A DNA stretch of 64,000 nt from Druceiella hillmani (GCA_039881145.1 JAYKKI010000006.1:16216501-16280500), one strand, 5' to 3'; shown: positions 38,301-44,257, counted from the stretch's first letter. A program made the numbers and translations. The notes: generated from the letters alone by a model not told the origin.

Positions 38301-41300
38301 TCTTCTTTTATTTTTGACAAATTGAAGAAGGATATTGCATATTTTAGAATTTTAATTATTTAATTATATTAAACCCGTAATTAGGGTCCTATTACATAAT
38401 TATATAATTGAGAAATTACTGATTGATTGATTTTGAAATTTCTAGACTGATTTTATACTTTTTATAAATGCGTAACACAAAAATACAAATATCTAATAAA
38501 AATAAAATATTGAGCTAGTAACAATTTACATTATATTACATACTAAAAACGTGTGAAATTATATACGTATGTAGGTGGTAATATAACATCTTTGGAAATA
38601 GCTGTCTCCACTAACTAGCTGTATTACGGTAATCTCTCTAAATTGTTATAGACTCAGACAGTTCACAAGAATTAGTTCTTTTAAATAAAGAATAGAATTC
38701 AATATTGTCTAATGATCTAGCTTAAGGAATCTCTTGCAAATTGGAAGTCCGTGAGTACTGCTTTCAAAATTAAAAGAAATCTTTATTCATCGCTCGATTG
38801 TCATTCATCCAATTCCCATTGACTCAATCAACCTGCTCTAGTCCAGTTAAAGATTTTCTTTTCGTATGTGTTGTGATTTGAGATTGTTAAATTGTTGGAC
38901 ATTGTGGAATTATAAATAATTTATAAATTGATAAACTACATATTCAACTTTTTGTTTGAATCTTAAATTACTTACGTTCAATTTTGCTTTTGATCCTAAA
39001 TACACATGTGACACAACTGTGTGAGTGTTTAAACTTATTTTGTACCTACTAACTAAATTAATAAATAGCAATTTTACAAGTACCAACTAACTAACTAGCA
39101 ATTCTAAAGTACCAACTAACTAACTAGCATTTCTACAAGTACCAACCAAACAAATCATTAAATTTATACCTAAAGAAGTTACATTTGTTTGAGTGTAGGT
39201 ATAAAGTGACATAGGGGACACTTTTTTATACTTTTGTATTAAGTTTTGAGAATGTCATAAGTGTTATAAGATTGATTTCAATAAAACCAATTTTTGTTTT
39301 ATCGATATATATATTAATTAAATTAATTTTGACAAATATTATCTGTGTTCCTTTAATATAGTCAGTGTAACATTTTTAAGCATTTCAATTAACTTAATTT
39401 TAATAATTTTTTGTTTGATTATTATTACAGAGCATCAGCGAAGAAAACCATATACAAGGAGTATTTTAAGAAACACATGCGATCTTCAATTTATAATTTA
39501 AGAGAAAGTAATGGACAAAATGTAAAAATGCAAACATTGCAAAAACTACTAAAAACTCCTGATGTTTCAACTGGAGTTTTACATACCCACATGCTTGCTA
39601 TGCATATTAATGAAATGCCAGAGCAAGGTCCTGCAAGAGCCAATACTTCAACTACTGCTAAAATGTTCAGGATCAAGTAAGAAACACTAGAAATTAACCT
39701 CGAACAAAGAAAACTAAACTTATAGATTACTATACAAGTGTGCTATCTATGGAAATTCATATGACCAGAATGGCAGCACTAGATGTCTATTTGAACAGTT
39801 TAGTTATGATTTGCCAAATTTTCCTACAGTTATCACCAAGATAGTTCTGGAATAGCACCAAGATAGTTCTAGAATAGACTGATCAAACAAAAAACATATT
39901 TATTAAAAAATTTAAAGAAATGACATTCCAAAATCAAAGATTCCCTATACTACTTTTGACGAATGGACCTACACCCAAAATAGAAGGTATTTAAATATAA
40001 ACATTTCCAATAAAAACTTAAACCAAAGCAAGTACAAACATTTGGAGTTATTGAGGATAAAATGTTCAATAACAGCCAATACGGCTACTCAATTGTTAGA
40101 ACAGCATTTGAGCGCGTTTGAGTTCAATCTCAACGATATAATTTCTTTCACAACAGATGGAGCTAATGTAATGGTTAAAATGAGTAAGAATTTTGATGGC
40201 CACCATCAACTATATTATGCCCATGTAACACAAGTTGCAGTGATTAATATATTGTATGAAACTAAGAAAACTTCAGGTAGGCAGACTGAATCTAAACTTA
40301 AAGTACTGATGCTGAAGAAAAAATTAAAAAATTGATAATTTTTTTATAGATGAACCTAAATTTCCAGAGTCAGACTTTAAGAGGTGTCAAATCTTTCCAT
40401 AAATCGCCCTTGAAAAATGACATTAAACGAGTGCAGTAAAAACTGGATCTGATATTAGATTGTAAAACTAAACAGAGTAGCTAGTCAGATATGGTTGACT
40501 GATTTCTTAAATTAAAAACATGCGATATGAAGTCGTTACTAGATTTGAAATCTAATGTGTAATTTACAGATAAAGAAATTGAAAACAATCTTCATAGATT
40601 GAAAAACCACCGTTAATGTTTTTATGTCGCCTTGATTCAAGTTTATTAAAAGTGGATGCTGCACTAGGTGTTTAAGCTTAATAAATTAGATCTTGAATCA
40701 AATGAGATCGGCGAACAACTTGCTTTATCTCTCAGAAAGAGAATAAAAGAAAGATGAAAAATTGCATCTGGTGTTTCACAATATTTGCATAACATAGAAG
40801 AATTTTTCACAACCAGTTTTTCACATCCATTCAGACGAAGCATTTATTGTACAATTATTACAAAGATTGAAATTTAAACAAACACAATAGAGTTCACAAC
40901 AACATCTGCCACAACCCCAAATGGAAGCTATAAACTACAAGTAATGATAATGGGGATGAGATGTTAACCATCGCACAAAAGTTGGAAAAAGAGATACAAA
41001 AACTACGATGGGAAACAAAGATTCTTCTAGGGAAAACATAGATCAAGAATCTATTATTCGAGTTGAAGTGCTGCTTATATTGATTTTGATATCTATATAT
41101 TGATAGTGCTGCTGGCTGTGGACGCGAAGTATATCTAATAGCTGCGTACAATTATTTATTGTCTATACCAACTAGAAGTGTTGAAACTAAACGAGGCTTT
41201 CCTTCTACAGGCAGTTTTTGCAAAAAAGTGATAGGTTCCTTACCTGATAAAATATTGAATGCCTTATCATTTATCCAATTACATTTTCAGGAGCAAAAAA

Positions 41301-43040
41301 ATTGAAATAATATATGATAGCCCATTTGTTTTTTTATTATAATCTATTTTTGCTGGTTTCATAAGTATTACTTGTTTCTTTAATAAAAATAATAATATAC
41401 CTAAACATTATAATCTGATATTGAATACATTTGGCGTTAATTTTGTAGAAATTCATTATTCACAGTTAAATGAAACTACGTGATGCAGTATTATTTCTAC
41501 TTTCTTTAAGTTCTTTATCACGACCTAGGTTTCGTTGTATTACATCTTCAGGTGGGCTATTAACAAAGATCAAAGGAAAGGTGGGCTATTAGAATCTTTA
41601 CTAATAGCCCACCTGAAGATGTTGTAATACAACGAAACCTAGGTCGTAGTAAAGAACTTAAAGAAAGTAGAAATAATACTACATCACGTAGTTTCATTTA
41701 ATTGTGAATTATAATCCGAATTTTATTGATTTGCTTCTTAAAAGTAGAAATAATTTTTTTTAATAACACCAAGTCAGTTACGTAATTACATAATTTTAAG
41801 TGGTGTGGAATTGATACGACTCTTTTTTTTGTATTCATGCATTACTTTTTGTGCTTCTTTATTTTGTTTACTTTTGAAATAAATAAATCATAATTGTTTT
41901 TCACTGCCTCGTCCACAATCTATACTAGATCCGTCTTTGCTATAACCTTCAATTGTCAATATAAAACATAATCTTCAGATACTCATGTGACTTGATTTCA
42001 AAACACCACAAGAGAAGCTATTGATTTGATGTTTAGTCCTAAATTTCTTTGACATTGTACGTATTGTTCAATATTATGAACGGAACAGGAGTTTTAAGAA
42101 ATTATATAAAATGTTATTTAATTTATCCGTAACAGGAAATATGACAAAATTTAAACAGAAATAAATACTAAAAATAATAATATTGACTGATTTTTAAAAC
42201 AGTCTTAAAACAACTTTTTATCCCTTTTGATAGGCAAATATATGATTTGACACGAAGGCAATAATGTGAAAATTGACAACTTTGTAGGTAAAAATTTATA
42301 TAGAATATTGGGAATATTCCAAACATAACATACCTGCATGCACTATCAATGAGAACATTGCTGGGCTTCTGGTCCCTATGTATGACATTACCAGAGTGTA
42401 TATATTTAGTTGCCTTCAACATTTGATACATGATGTATCTTTTGTGCACATCTTTCAATATGTTGCCTCGTTTTATGACATTGTGGAGATCTGTCTCCAT
42501 GTATTCAAAACCAAGATATATATCCTTATTGTTTGAAGCCCTGAAAGAAAAGTTGGTATTGTGCAACTCTGACTCGTTATTCATCATTACTTTGCAGTCA
42601 TTAAAATCGAAGCATATAAATAGTTACCATTTGTTTGTTGTCACCAGTAAGTGTATGTTAAACATAAAAAATCATACTAATTATAGTGTTACAATATTAT
42701 ATTCTTATCATATTACGTACCTGTGGATGCTATGTAGTTTCACAATGTTAGGATGATTTCTAAATGATTGAAGAAATAATATTTCTCTAAAAGTTCTTTG
42801 GGCATCAGTTTGGTTTCGAAAGGCATCAAAGATTTTTTTAATAGCTACAACCTCTTTGCTTTTTCTGTCAATTGCTTTCCATACTATACCATAAGCCCCC
42901 TTTCCAAGTCTCTTCTTTATTTCAAATCTTCTCAATATATGTTCATCTATTTCAGACATATTTTTCTGTGTAGTCTTCTTTTGTACTTGCCCTTCTTTCT
43001 TTTTCCCGTCTCCATCTTTCCTTGCTACTTGGCTGGTCAT
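1572..43040 (-). CDS. MAPK15: ERK7/MAPK15 atypical MAP kinase, seven exons
   Basis: Join, minus strand: 43040-42721, 42540-42334, 32081-31941, 15873-15734, 7868-7670, 7493-7335, 2247-1572. The total of 1842 nt gives 613 aa plus TGA. Visible motifs: glycine loop GKGAYG (46-51), ATP lysine K68, alpha-C E86, HRD 161-163 followed by QKPSN (the QK is typical of ERK7), DFG 181-183, activation loop T204-D205-Y206, APE 214-216. Residues after about 350 form a Ser/Asn/Lys-rich tail ending in a segment with [14 protein letters not shown]7/MAPK15 is an autophosphorylating Ser/Thr kinase linked to cilia, secretion and autophagy in animals; that role is family knowledge. The first ATG has an in-frame TGA 33 nt upstream; a second Met at 28 (MSEIDEHI) could be the ancestral start. 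Introns 2, 3, 4 and 6 are 5-16 kb. There is no frameshift or internal stop, so the gene appears intact. Confidence 0.93.
2343..3637 (+). mobile_element. Mariner (DD41D-type) element with terminal inverted repeats
   Basis: Ends are the perfect 17-bp inverted repeat CCAGTGGCAGATTTCAA (2343-2359) and its complement (3621-3637). The body carries a broken IS630/Tc1/mariner transposase on the plus strand, opposite to the host gene. A clean TA duplication is not obvious at the edges, so the flanks may have decayed. The element is about 1.3 kb, normal for mariner. Confidence 0.88.
2453..3539 (+). pseudogene. Mariner-family transposase pseudogene, DD41D
   Basis: Starts at the ATG at 2453 but meets TGA at codon 4. 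The frame then runs open through an N-terminal helix-turn-helix region ([16 protein letters not shown]) to FFSDEAHF, which holds the first catalytic Asp, and stops at TGA 3050-3052 where Trp is expected. After another stop and a frameshift near 3150, a second open stretch (3147-3443) holds QQDGATAH (second Asp) and [11 protein letters not shown] (third Asp). Exactly 41 residues separate the second and third Asp, the spacing called DD41D. A few residues of the C-terminus ([16 protein letters not shown]) follow a further stop. It is clearly inactive. The closest group is mariner-like elements with a DDE_3 domain; subfamily is uncertain. Confidence 0.87.
3826..3866. repeat. Perfect hairpin, 19-bp arms, 3-nt loop
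   Basis: TTATCTTGACTTTTAATTT at 3826-3844 is followed by CTC and its exact reverse complement at 3848-3866. A 14-bp near-perfect hairpin (arms 3948-3961 and 3969-3982) lies 80 bp further on. Neither lies in a recognised transposon. Confidence 0.85.
4441..4645 (+). mobile_element. Palindromic hammerhead-bearing element, copy 1
   Basis: One of four copies in the window. The outer arms are CACAATTAAATGAAACTACG and its complement, followed by a one-sided tail with TGAATTTCTACAAAATTAACG and ending near TATTCAAT. In this copy the inner half of the left arm is deleted, so only the plus-strand ribozyme-like core remains. No coding capacity is seen. Confidence 0.75.
4507..4547 (+). ncRNA. Hammerhead ribozyme-like motif (copy 1)
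   Basis: Order of parts: helix I strand CCAC (4507-4510), CTGAAGA (4511-4517, fits CUGANGA), stem II (4519-4531, one mismatch, loop AAT), GAAA (4532-4535), a minimal helix III A-CC/GG-U closed by TA, cleavage triplet GTT ending at 4543, helix I strand GTGG (4544-4547). One extra base (A4518) separates CUGANGA from stem II, which departs from the strict consensus. Activity is untested. Confidence 0.5.
5156..5586. mobile_element. GAAGTAAAACTTC-ended dispersed element, copy 1
   Basis: GAAGTAAAACTTC (5189-5201) and its complement GAAGTTTTACTTC (about 5572-5584) bracket a segment with CT/GA-rich tracts (GAGAGAAAGAGAGAAAG). The same sequence recurs inverted at 52063-52632, including about 30 bp outside the left motif (CACACGACT side). 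Likely a non-autonomous DNA element; superfamily not recognised. Confidence 0.65.
6496..6587 (-). mobile_element. hAT-like terminal fragment
   Basis: Read on the minus strand this begins CAGGGTTTCCCGACC, continues through a T-run to TTGAGGCTCCCAGGAC, and has a duplicated C-run motif (CATGCCCCCCC). That beginning resembles hAT-superfamily termini (CAGNGNTTCNCAACC...TTTTTGAGGCTC). The opposite terminus was not found and no 8-bp target duplication could be confirmed. Confidence 0.4.
7335..7493 (-). CDS. MAPK15: ERK7 coding exon 6 (post-kinase region)
   Basis: Encodes residues 336-389 (ends split), including RFHRDKDEP, a [18 protein letters not shown] segment and [14 protein letters not shown]. 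The Y-R-N-K-L-Y pattern matches the conserved helix just after the kinase domain in ERK7 proteins. Acceptor GTGACAG|ATTTCAC, chosen over a second AG nine bases downstream because it preserves the expected RFH; donor CTAG|GTACTG. Confidence 0.9.
7670..7868 (-). CDS. MAPK15: ERK7 coding exon 5 (kinase C-lobe)
   Basis: Encodes residues 270-336 (ends split): [12 protein letters not shown], a Gly/Ala-rich insert, then [20 protein letters not shown], the conserved end of the kinase fold. Acceptor ATAACAG|ATATAG, donor GCAAG|GTTAGT. The following intron (7494-7669) is 176 bp. Confidence 0.92.
8114..8150. repeat. Perfect hairpin, 15-bp arms, 7-nt loop
   Basis: AACTTATTTAGAATG (8114-8128) and its exact reverse complement (8136-8150) flank ACAATTA. 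Not part of a recognised element. Confidence 0.8.
9060..9507 (+). mobile_element. 3' end of an RTE-type LINE, decayed
   Basis: The plus strand reads broken pieces of the C-terminus typical of arthropod RTE-like reverse transcriptases: [44 protein letters not shown], and a run ending VDS before the tail. It ends in a (TGATGA)-like microsatellite at about 9482-9503, the usual tail of RTE elements. Several stops interrupt it. The 5' portion is missing, as in a truncated insertion. Confidence 0.72.
9834..10289 (+). mobile_element. piggyBac-like short element, copy A (5' end lost)
   Basis: The right end is the terminus GGCACTAAAACGG followed by TTAA (10286-10289), as in copies B-D. Homology with the other copies begins near 9834; the left terminus is absent. 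An acidic small ORF (9856-10047) begins [12 protein letters not shown]. Confidence 0.75.
9856..10047 (+). pseudogene. Acidic 63-aa ORF of the piggyBac-like element (copy A)
   Basis: 63 codons rich in Ser, Asp, Glu and Asn: an [10 protein letters not shown] start, an [10 protein letters not shown] block, the hydrophobic core [14 protein letters not shown], and an [10 protein letters not shown] block. The same product is encoded by the copies at 26720 and 28831 with only in-frame gaps. The composition resembles the acidic N-terminus of piggyBac transposases; that identity is inferred from the TTAA ends, not from a catalytic domain, which is absent. Confidence 0.5.
11080..11297. repeat. 109-bp direct duplication
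   Basis: Two adjacent copies start at 11080 and 11189 with GTATTTCATATGAGCAGTTG and end near GAGCTGTCA. They differ at only a few positions, so the duplication is recent. No termini of a mobile element are seen. Confidence 0.85.
12408..12960 (-). mobile_element. piggyBac-like short element, copy B (complete)
   Basis: Flanked by TTAA at 12408-12411 and 12957-12960. Ends read CCGTTTTAGTGCC on the left and GGCACTCAAACGG on the right, so the terminal inverted repeat is about 13 bp. The 545-bp body is inverted relative to copies A, C and D. Its small ORF (start at 12836, minus strand) is disrupted by a local duplication of the SCEE-coding segment. Confidence 0.85.
14018..14729. mobile_element. 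GAAGTGAAACTTC-bounded segment, diverged family member
   Basis: Bounded by GAAGTGAAACTTC (14018-14030) and GAAGTTTCACTTC (14717-14729), a perfect 13-bp inverted pair one base different from those at 5189 and 52064. The interior differs but also has a CGCACGCAT segment and a TCTATCTCTCTTT tract. Possibly a distant relative of the same DNA element. Confidence 0.4.
15734..15873 (-). CDS. MAPK15: ERK7 coding exon 4 (kinase C-lobe)
   Basis: Encodes residues 223-270 (ends split), including [28 protein letters not shown] and [11 protein letters not shown]. Acceptor TTCTTTTCAG|ATAT, donor GAAG|GTGAGT. Phases join exons 3 and 5 without loss of residues. Confidence 0.93.
16458..16512. repeat. Alternating purine-pyrimidine GT/CG tract
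   Basis: A run of GCGTGC, GCGCGT and GTGTGT steps with very few breaks in alternation, the kind of sequence able to adopt Z-DNA. A similar tract occurs at 36426-36516. Confidence 0.6.
16513..17185. repeat. Partly deleted local duplication
   Basis: TTTCGTGCGCACACTCT followed by ATAATAAAGTAGT occurs near 16513 and again near 16972. AAACCTAGAACA near 16724 recurs near 17060. CATTTACAAAAGCAGAAAT near 16874 recurs near 17109, followed in both by TAGTTTCTTGTCTAAAAAC. The second copy is shorter by internal deletion. Confidence 0.75.
18293..18401. repeat. (TA)n microsatellite
   Basis: Near-continuous TA dinucleotides with TATG interruptions. Open frames of alternating Tyr/Ile on both strands are artefacts of the repeat. 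Confidence 0.95.
19052..19196 (+). repeat. Dispersed repeat, copy 1 of 2
   Basis: About 145 bp from AATTGGGTATTTGAC to TTTAGAGAAGGAC, matching 37964-38100 in the same orientation with scattered substitutions; both contain GATGAAGAGTGAAAATTTTT. Family and boundaries unknown. Confidence 0.7.
19645..20001 (-). CDS. Unrecognised 118-codon ORF
   Basis: Begins [15 protein letters not shown] and ends with a basic QHLIRKINA segment. It is not obviously repetitive and is one of the longer non-repetitive frames in intron 3, on the same strand as the host gene. No domain, signal peptide or membrane segment is recognised. In AT-rich DNA a frame of this length can occur by chance or be a decayed transposon piece, so its reality is doubtful. 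Confidence 0.15.
   Translation of the reverse strand: MWILKNEILFTAATFVKTGCKVIFSNVLQSKHMYILDLIGVNESDQTSIKYLQAKQTSMTNDTELSRSRAFQSDNTISLSYIMNSLTDFSKSKGENVIPPYKSASKNSVQHLIRKINA
23096..23133. repeat. Hairpin, 15-bp arms with one mismatch
   Basis: CATGGGTAATCTGTA (23096-23110) and TACAGATTATCCATG (23119-23133) are complementary at 14 of 15 positions around an 8-nt loop. Confidence 0.75.
23258..23525 (+). mobile_element. Palindromic hammerhead-bearing element, copy 2
   Basis: A nearly complete palindrome: each arm of about 110 bp runs from CACAATTAAATGAAACTACG through TATTATTTCTACTTTCTTTAA to a CTGAAGATG core, meeting at a short centre near 23370. The one-sided tail lies on the right. Both arms hold a ribozyme-like core, one per strand, and both are damaged. 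Confidence 0.78.
23317..23358 (-). ncRNA. Hammerhead-like motif (copy 2, minus strand), degenerate
   Basis: Minus strand: CCAC, CTGAAGA, a perfect 5-bp stem II (GTTAT/ATAAC, loop AAT), GAAA, then CCTAGC where the other copies have CCTAGG, so helix III is broken. The plus-strand core of the same copy (23388-23426) has GAAA changed to AAAA. Confidence 0.35.
25152..25385 (+). mobile_element. Palindromic hammerhead-bearing element, copy 3
   Basis: Left arm from 25152 (CACAATTAAATGAAACTA) and right arm to about 25338, then the one-sided tail ending near TATTCAATATT. The left arm lacks the CTGAAGA part, so only the plus strand carries a complete core. Confidence 0.78.
25241..25281 (+). ncRNA. Hammerhead ribozyme-like motif (copy 3)
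   Basis: TCAC helix I strand, CTGAAGA (25245-25251), stem II GTTGT/ATAAC with one G-U wobble and AAT loop, GAAA (25266-25269), CCTAGG (25270-25275), cleavage triplet GTT, then GTGG completing a 4-bp helix I. An extra T separates CTGAAGA from stem II, as in copies 2 and 4. Confidence 0.5.
26487..27149 (+). mobile_element. piggyBac-like short element, copy C (complete)
   Basis: TTAA at 26487-26490 and 27146-27149 flank a 655-bp element. Left end CCATTTGAGTGCCGAC, right end TGCACTAAAACGG (one base lost relative to copy A). The segment after the left end carries GTGCTCGTGCACGTAC, shared with copy D. The ORF starts at 26720. Confidence 0.87.
26720..27031 (+). CDS. Acidic small ORF of the piggyBac-like element (copy C)
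   Basis: 103 codons. The first part matches copies A and D ([39 protein letters not shown]) with an in-frame loss of a few codons. It then reads through a stop present in the others into a hydrophobic extension ([13 protein letters not shown]) encoded by the AT-rich 3' part. No catalytic domain. Probably a remnant N-terminus of a piggyBac-type transposase rather than a functional protein. Confidence 0.35.
   Translation: MSEYENNSSENDHFSSCEESHSGNEVRSQFGVMQILSDSDNSDDNNYFVDTEDVSDWENDDVTLISVFVIIFVLNMYFHNFLCILLSLYKFLSLYIEKIIKIG
27259..27310. repeat. Perfect hairpin, 14-bp arms
   Basis: AAAATGTGAACATG (27259-27272) and its exact complement (27297-27310) around a 24-nt loop. Confidence 0.75.
27979..28323. 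repeat. 86-bp tandem repeat, four copies
   Basis: CATATAC marks successive units at 27981, 28068, 28154 and 28240. Each unit contains GGTTTTCCAAACACCTAGG and ends TATATATAGATTTTTAA. The copies are nearly identical, indicating recent expansion. Confidence 0.92.
28604..29255 (+). mobile_element. piggyBac-like short element, copy D (complete)
   Basis: TTAA at 28604-28607 and 29252-29255 flank 644 bp with ends CTGTTAGAGTGCGG and GGCACTAAAATG. Strong similarity to copy C throughout. The small ORF at 28831-29013 is open. Confidence 0.85.
28831..29013 (+). CDS. Acidic 60-aa ORF of the piggyBac-like element (copy D)
   Basis: Begins [12 protein letters not shown] and keeps [24 protein letters not shown] and NYFADTEDV. 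Relative to copy A it lacks four codons before NYFADTEDV without losing frame. The stop TGA follows the ENTT end. Same caveats as copy A: a probable truncated transposase N-terminus; function unknown. Confidence 0.45.
   Translation: MSEYENNLSENDCFSSCEESDSGSDIVVRSQFGVMQILSDSDNSNYFADTEDVPDCENTT
30076..30528. repeat. 176-bp tandem repeat, about 2.6 copies
   Basis: Units begin at 30076, 30252 and 30427 with AAAAGAGATTCTTTTAAA (one base variant). Each contains AATTTAAATC.CAATAAAATTG and TTGATAAACATACCTCATT; the third is cut off near 30528. Confidence 0.88.
30911..31300. repeat. Diverged direct duplication of an unknown sequence
   Basis: AACATTTGAAGAACAAAAG occurs near 30911 and near 31093, and both are followed by GGATATTCTATTCA and CAATGCCCAT. 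The second copy is longer. It overlaps the 127-codon frame at 31156-31539 ([14 protein letters not shown] start, Cys-rich end), which is unrecognised and may be a fragment of an old mobile element. Confidence 0.6.
31941..32081 (-). CDS. MAPK15: ERK7 coding exon 3 (DFG and activation loop)
   Basis: Encodes residues 176-223 (ends split): [11 protein letters not shown], then a Gly/Asn/Asp-rich loop, [16 protein letters not shown] and IASKR. The dual-phosphorylation motif reads T-D-Y, not the T-E-Y of vertebrate ERKs. Acceptor TTATTTAG|AATC, donor AAAAG|GTAGTA. The exon is an island in repeats: a long (TA)n block begins 83 bp 5' of its acceptor in gene orientation. Confidence 0.92.
32164..32350. 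repeat. (TA)n microsatellite
   Basis: About 190 bp of TA with periodic TATG and TACATA interruptions, 83 bp from the acceptor of ERK7 exon 3. Reading frames across it are repeat artefacts. Confidence 0.95.
33612..33655. repeat. Short (TACA)n/(TA)n microsatellite
   Basis: CATACATACATACACACA runs into TA dinucleotides. Nothing else is recognised around it. Confidence 0.85.
34690..35570 (+). repeat. Degenerate G-rich TTGGGTTA-type tract
   Basis: About 880 bp dominated by TTGGGTT, GGTTAGG and GGTTATGTT words, with strong strand asymmetry (almost no C on the plus strand). The words resemble drifted forms of the insect telomere repeat TTAGG, but no perfect array remains. The open frame at 35006-35233 is a repeat artefact. 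Confidence 0.8.
36426..36516. repeat. GT/GC alternating tract
   Basis: Alternating purine-pyrimidine run with GTGTGTGTATGTGTGC and ATGCATGTGTGCATGTGCG; similar in kind to 16458-16512. Confidence 0.65.
37964..38100 (+). repeat. Dispersed repeat, copy 2 of 2
   Basis: Matches 19052-19196 in the same orientation, from AATTGGGTGTTTGAC to TTTAGAGAAGGACG. Sequence differences are scattered. Confidence 0.7.
39040..39150. repeat. Approx. 29-bp tandem repeat
   Basis: AGTACCAACTAACTAACTAG-type units at 39079, 39108 and (diverged) 39138, with an earlier degenerate unit near 39041. Confidence 0.7.
39412..41306 (+). pseudogene. hAT-family transposase pseudogene (BED finger, hATC domain)
   Basis: Three recognisable parts lie in order. 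First, near 39520, a BED zinc finger: CKHC is read in one frame, while [16 protein letters not shown] continues in the next, so a one-base shift splits the finger. Second, 40042-40335 carries [12 protein letters not shown] and HHQLYYAH, corresponding to the start of the RNase-H-like core. Third, 41168-41306 reads [18 protein letters not shown] and DKILNALSF, the C-terminal dimerisation (hATC) region, ending at TGA. Between them are many stops and frameshifts. The organisation matches BED-containing hAT transposases. Terminal repeats were not identified. Confidence 0.82.
41516..41556 (-). ncRNA. Hammerhead-like motif (copy 4, minus strand)
   Basis: On the minus strand: CCAC, CTGAAGA (41545-41551), a shortened stem II (three bases deleted), GAAA (41530-41533), CCTAGG, cleavage triplet GTC, GTGA. 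The stem II loss probably makes it inactive. Confidence 0.4.
41609..41649 (+). ncRNA. Hammerhead ribozyme-like motif (copy 4, plus strand)
   Basis: CCAC helix I strand, CTGAAGA (41613-41619), an exact 5-bp stem II GTTGT/ACAAC with AAT loop, GAAA (41634-41637), CCTAGG (41638-41643), the preferred cleavage triplet GTC ending at 41645, then GTAG (helix I with one mismatch). It has the best stem II of the four copies; the extra T after CTGAAGA is present. Confidence 0.5.
42334..42540 (-). CDS. MAPK15: ERK7 coding exon 2 (hinge, catalytic loop)
   Basis: Encodes residues 107-176 (both ends split), with [11 protein letters not shown] and the catalytic loop [12 protein letters not shown]. Acceptor TTTCTTTCAG|GG, donor GCAG|GTATGT. 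The preceding intron (42541-42720) is 180 bp, so exons 1 and 2 are close together while the next exon is 10 kb away. Confidence 0.93.
42721..43040 (-). CDS. MAPK15: ERK7 coding exon 1 (start, glycine loop, ATP lysine)
   Basis: Encodes residues 1-106 and two bases of codon 107. It starts with a 27-residue Lys/Gln-rich extension, then [16 protein letters not shown] and the nucleotide-binding lobe with [11 protein letters not shown] and VAIKK. The donor is AG|GTACGT at 42720. An in-frame TGA lies at 43071-43073, so no longer ORF is possible in this exon. Confidence 0.93.
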
Positions 43041-43321
43041 AATTTTACCGTTGTATATTCTGATATAATATCAAAATCTTATTTTTTTCCCTTTTGTACC
43101 GAAAACAAATAATAAGATATTATGCAATATATATTTGATAATCGTATATAATTTTTAATCTTATAGGTGAGGTGATACAATATTTTATGGGTGAGGTGAT
43201 ATGTTACGCAAAGCGACTTTATAAGTACCTATAAAAGTTACTATTTCAATTAGGTATATTATGACTCTTTTAAAAATTCCTAGTTCTCTCACCACTTTAC
43301 ACTTAGATTTTAAGAAATTAC

Positions 43322-43371
<50 letters not shown>
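43322..43371. repeat. (TA)n microsatellite
   Basis: Uninterrupted TA run of about 50 bp, 280 bp upstream of the ERK7 start codon. Confidence 0.95.
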
Positions 43372-43373
<2 letters not shown>

Positions 43374-44257
43374 ACATATGTATGTATATGTTCAGGTTAG
43401 GTTGCAAAAAATAGACAAAATCATCTTCCTGAGGTTATGAATTGTACCAAAAATTATATGTCACTATACCAAATTATTATGAAAAATTATTACTTTCTAG
43501 AGTAAAGGTGGAGATTTTATTTACATGTAAAATATGTTATTGAAAATCAGTTCATAACTTTTTTACAACGAATTTTTTTTAAACTGAAAAATTTAATATT
43601 TTAAAGAATTTAAAAAAAAATTATAATTCCCCGAGTCCTAGATTTAGTATCTTACAAATATTTATTAACATCTTTTTACAAATACGTTATAATCATGTTT
43701 TGAATATATAAAAAATATGCCAAAATGTTTTTATAATGGCATATACATAGCATATTATGCGCTATTATAAAATCATTCAACAAGTTTAAACATGTCAAAC
43801 TTTGTAAATCTTAAAAAAATTACCTGCTACAATCATCGAAACACAGTTAAGTTACAATTTAAAATTACACCAGGACAATTAGAAATGTTCATTGTAAAAC
43901 AAATAATTGGTCAAAATATGTCTGTAAATGACACACTTGCGTAGGTCACCTCAATAAACACAGGTAGCAACGTAAAATAAATCGATTTAAATTAATTGAT
44001 CCCGCGACCTAAGGTACAAGGGTGAAAGAACTTTTAGAGCACTGACATAGCTTTATTTCTTTTTATAATTAAATTATAGAGTCAATAAAGTTGAAATACT
44101 CACTTGGATAGATTTAATAGTAATTTTTTTCATTATAGATATACGAGTTCAATAAATATTTAAAAAACAGACACAAAAAATATAAAATAGACACAACATT
44201 CAAATTTCGTGTCGTGCTTACAGTCATTTGTTTACCGCGCGTCTGTCTCACTAAACC

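Larger units (their letters stand above)
41419..41709 (-). mobile_element. Palindromic hammerhead-bearing element, copy 4 (inverted)
   Basis: Here the one-sided tail lies on the left (ATTGAATACATTTGGCGTTA), so the element is inverted relative to copies 1-3. Both arms are long and the centre, 41561-41600, contains a short duplicated GGTGGGCTATTA. Ribozyme-like cores face outward on both strands. The right edge ends at CATTTAATTGTGAATT without a tail. Confidence 0.78.
32082..42333 (-). other. ERK7 intron 2 (10.3 kb)
   Basis: Holds a (TA)n block, the G-rich tract at 34.7-35.6 kb, the second copy of a dispersed repeat (37964), a 29-bp tandem repeat, a hAT pseudogene and palindromic element copy 4. 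The stretches 32351-34689, 35571-36425, 36517-37963, 38101-39039 and 41710-42333 show only AT-rich sequence; a 104-codon minus-strand frame at 32394-32708 is unrecognised. Confidence 0.65.

Noticed and set aside
42798..43112. 104-codon plus-strand frame
   Set aside because: Antisense to ERK7 exon 1, whose minus-strand reading carries kinase motifs.
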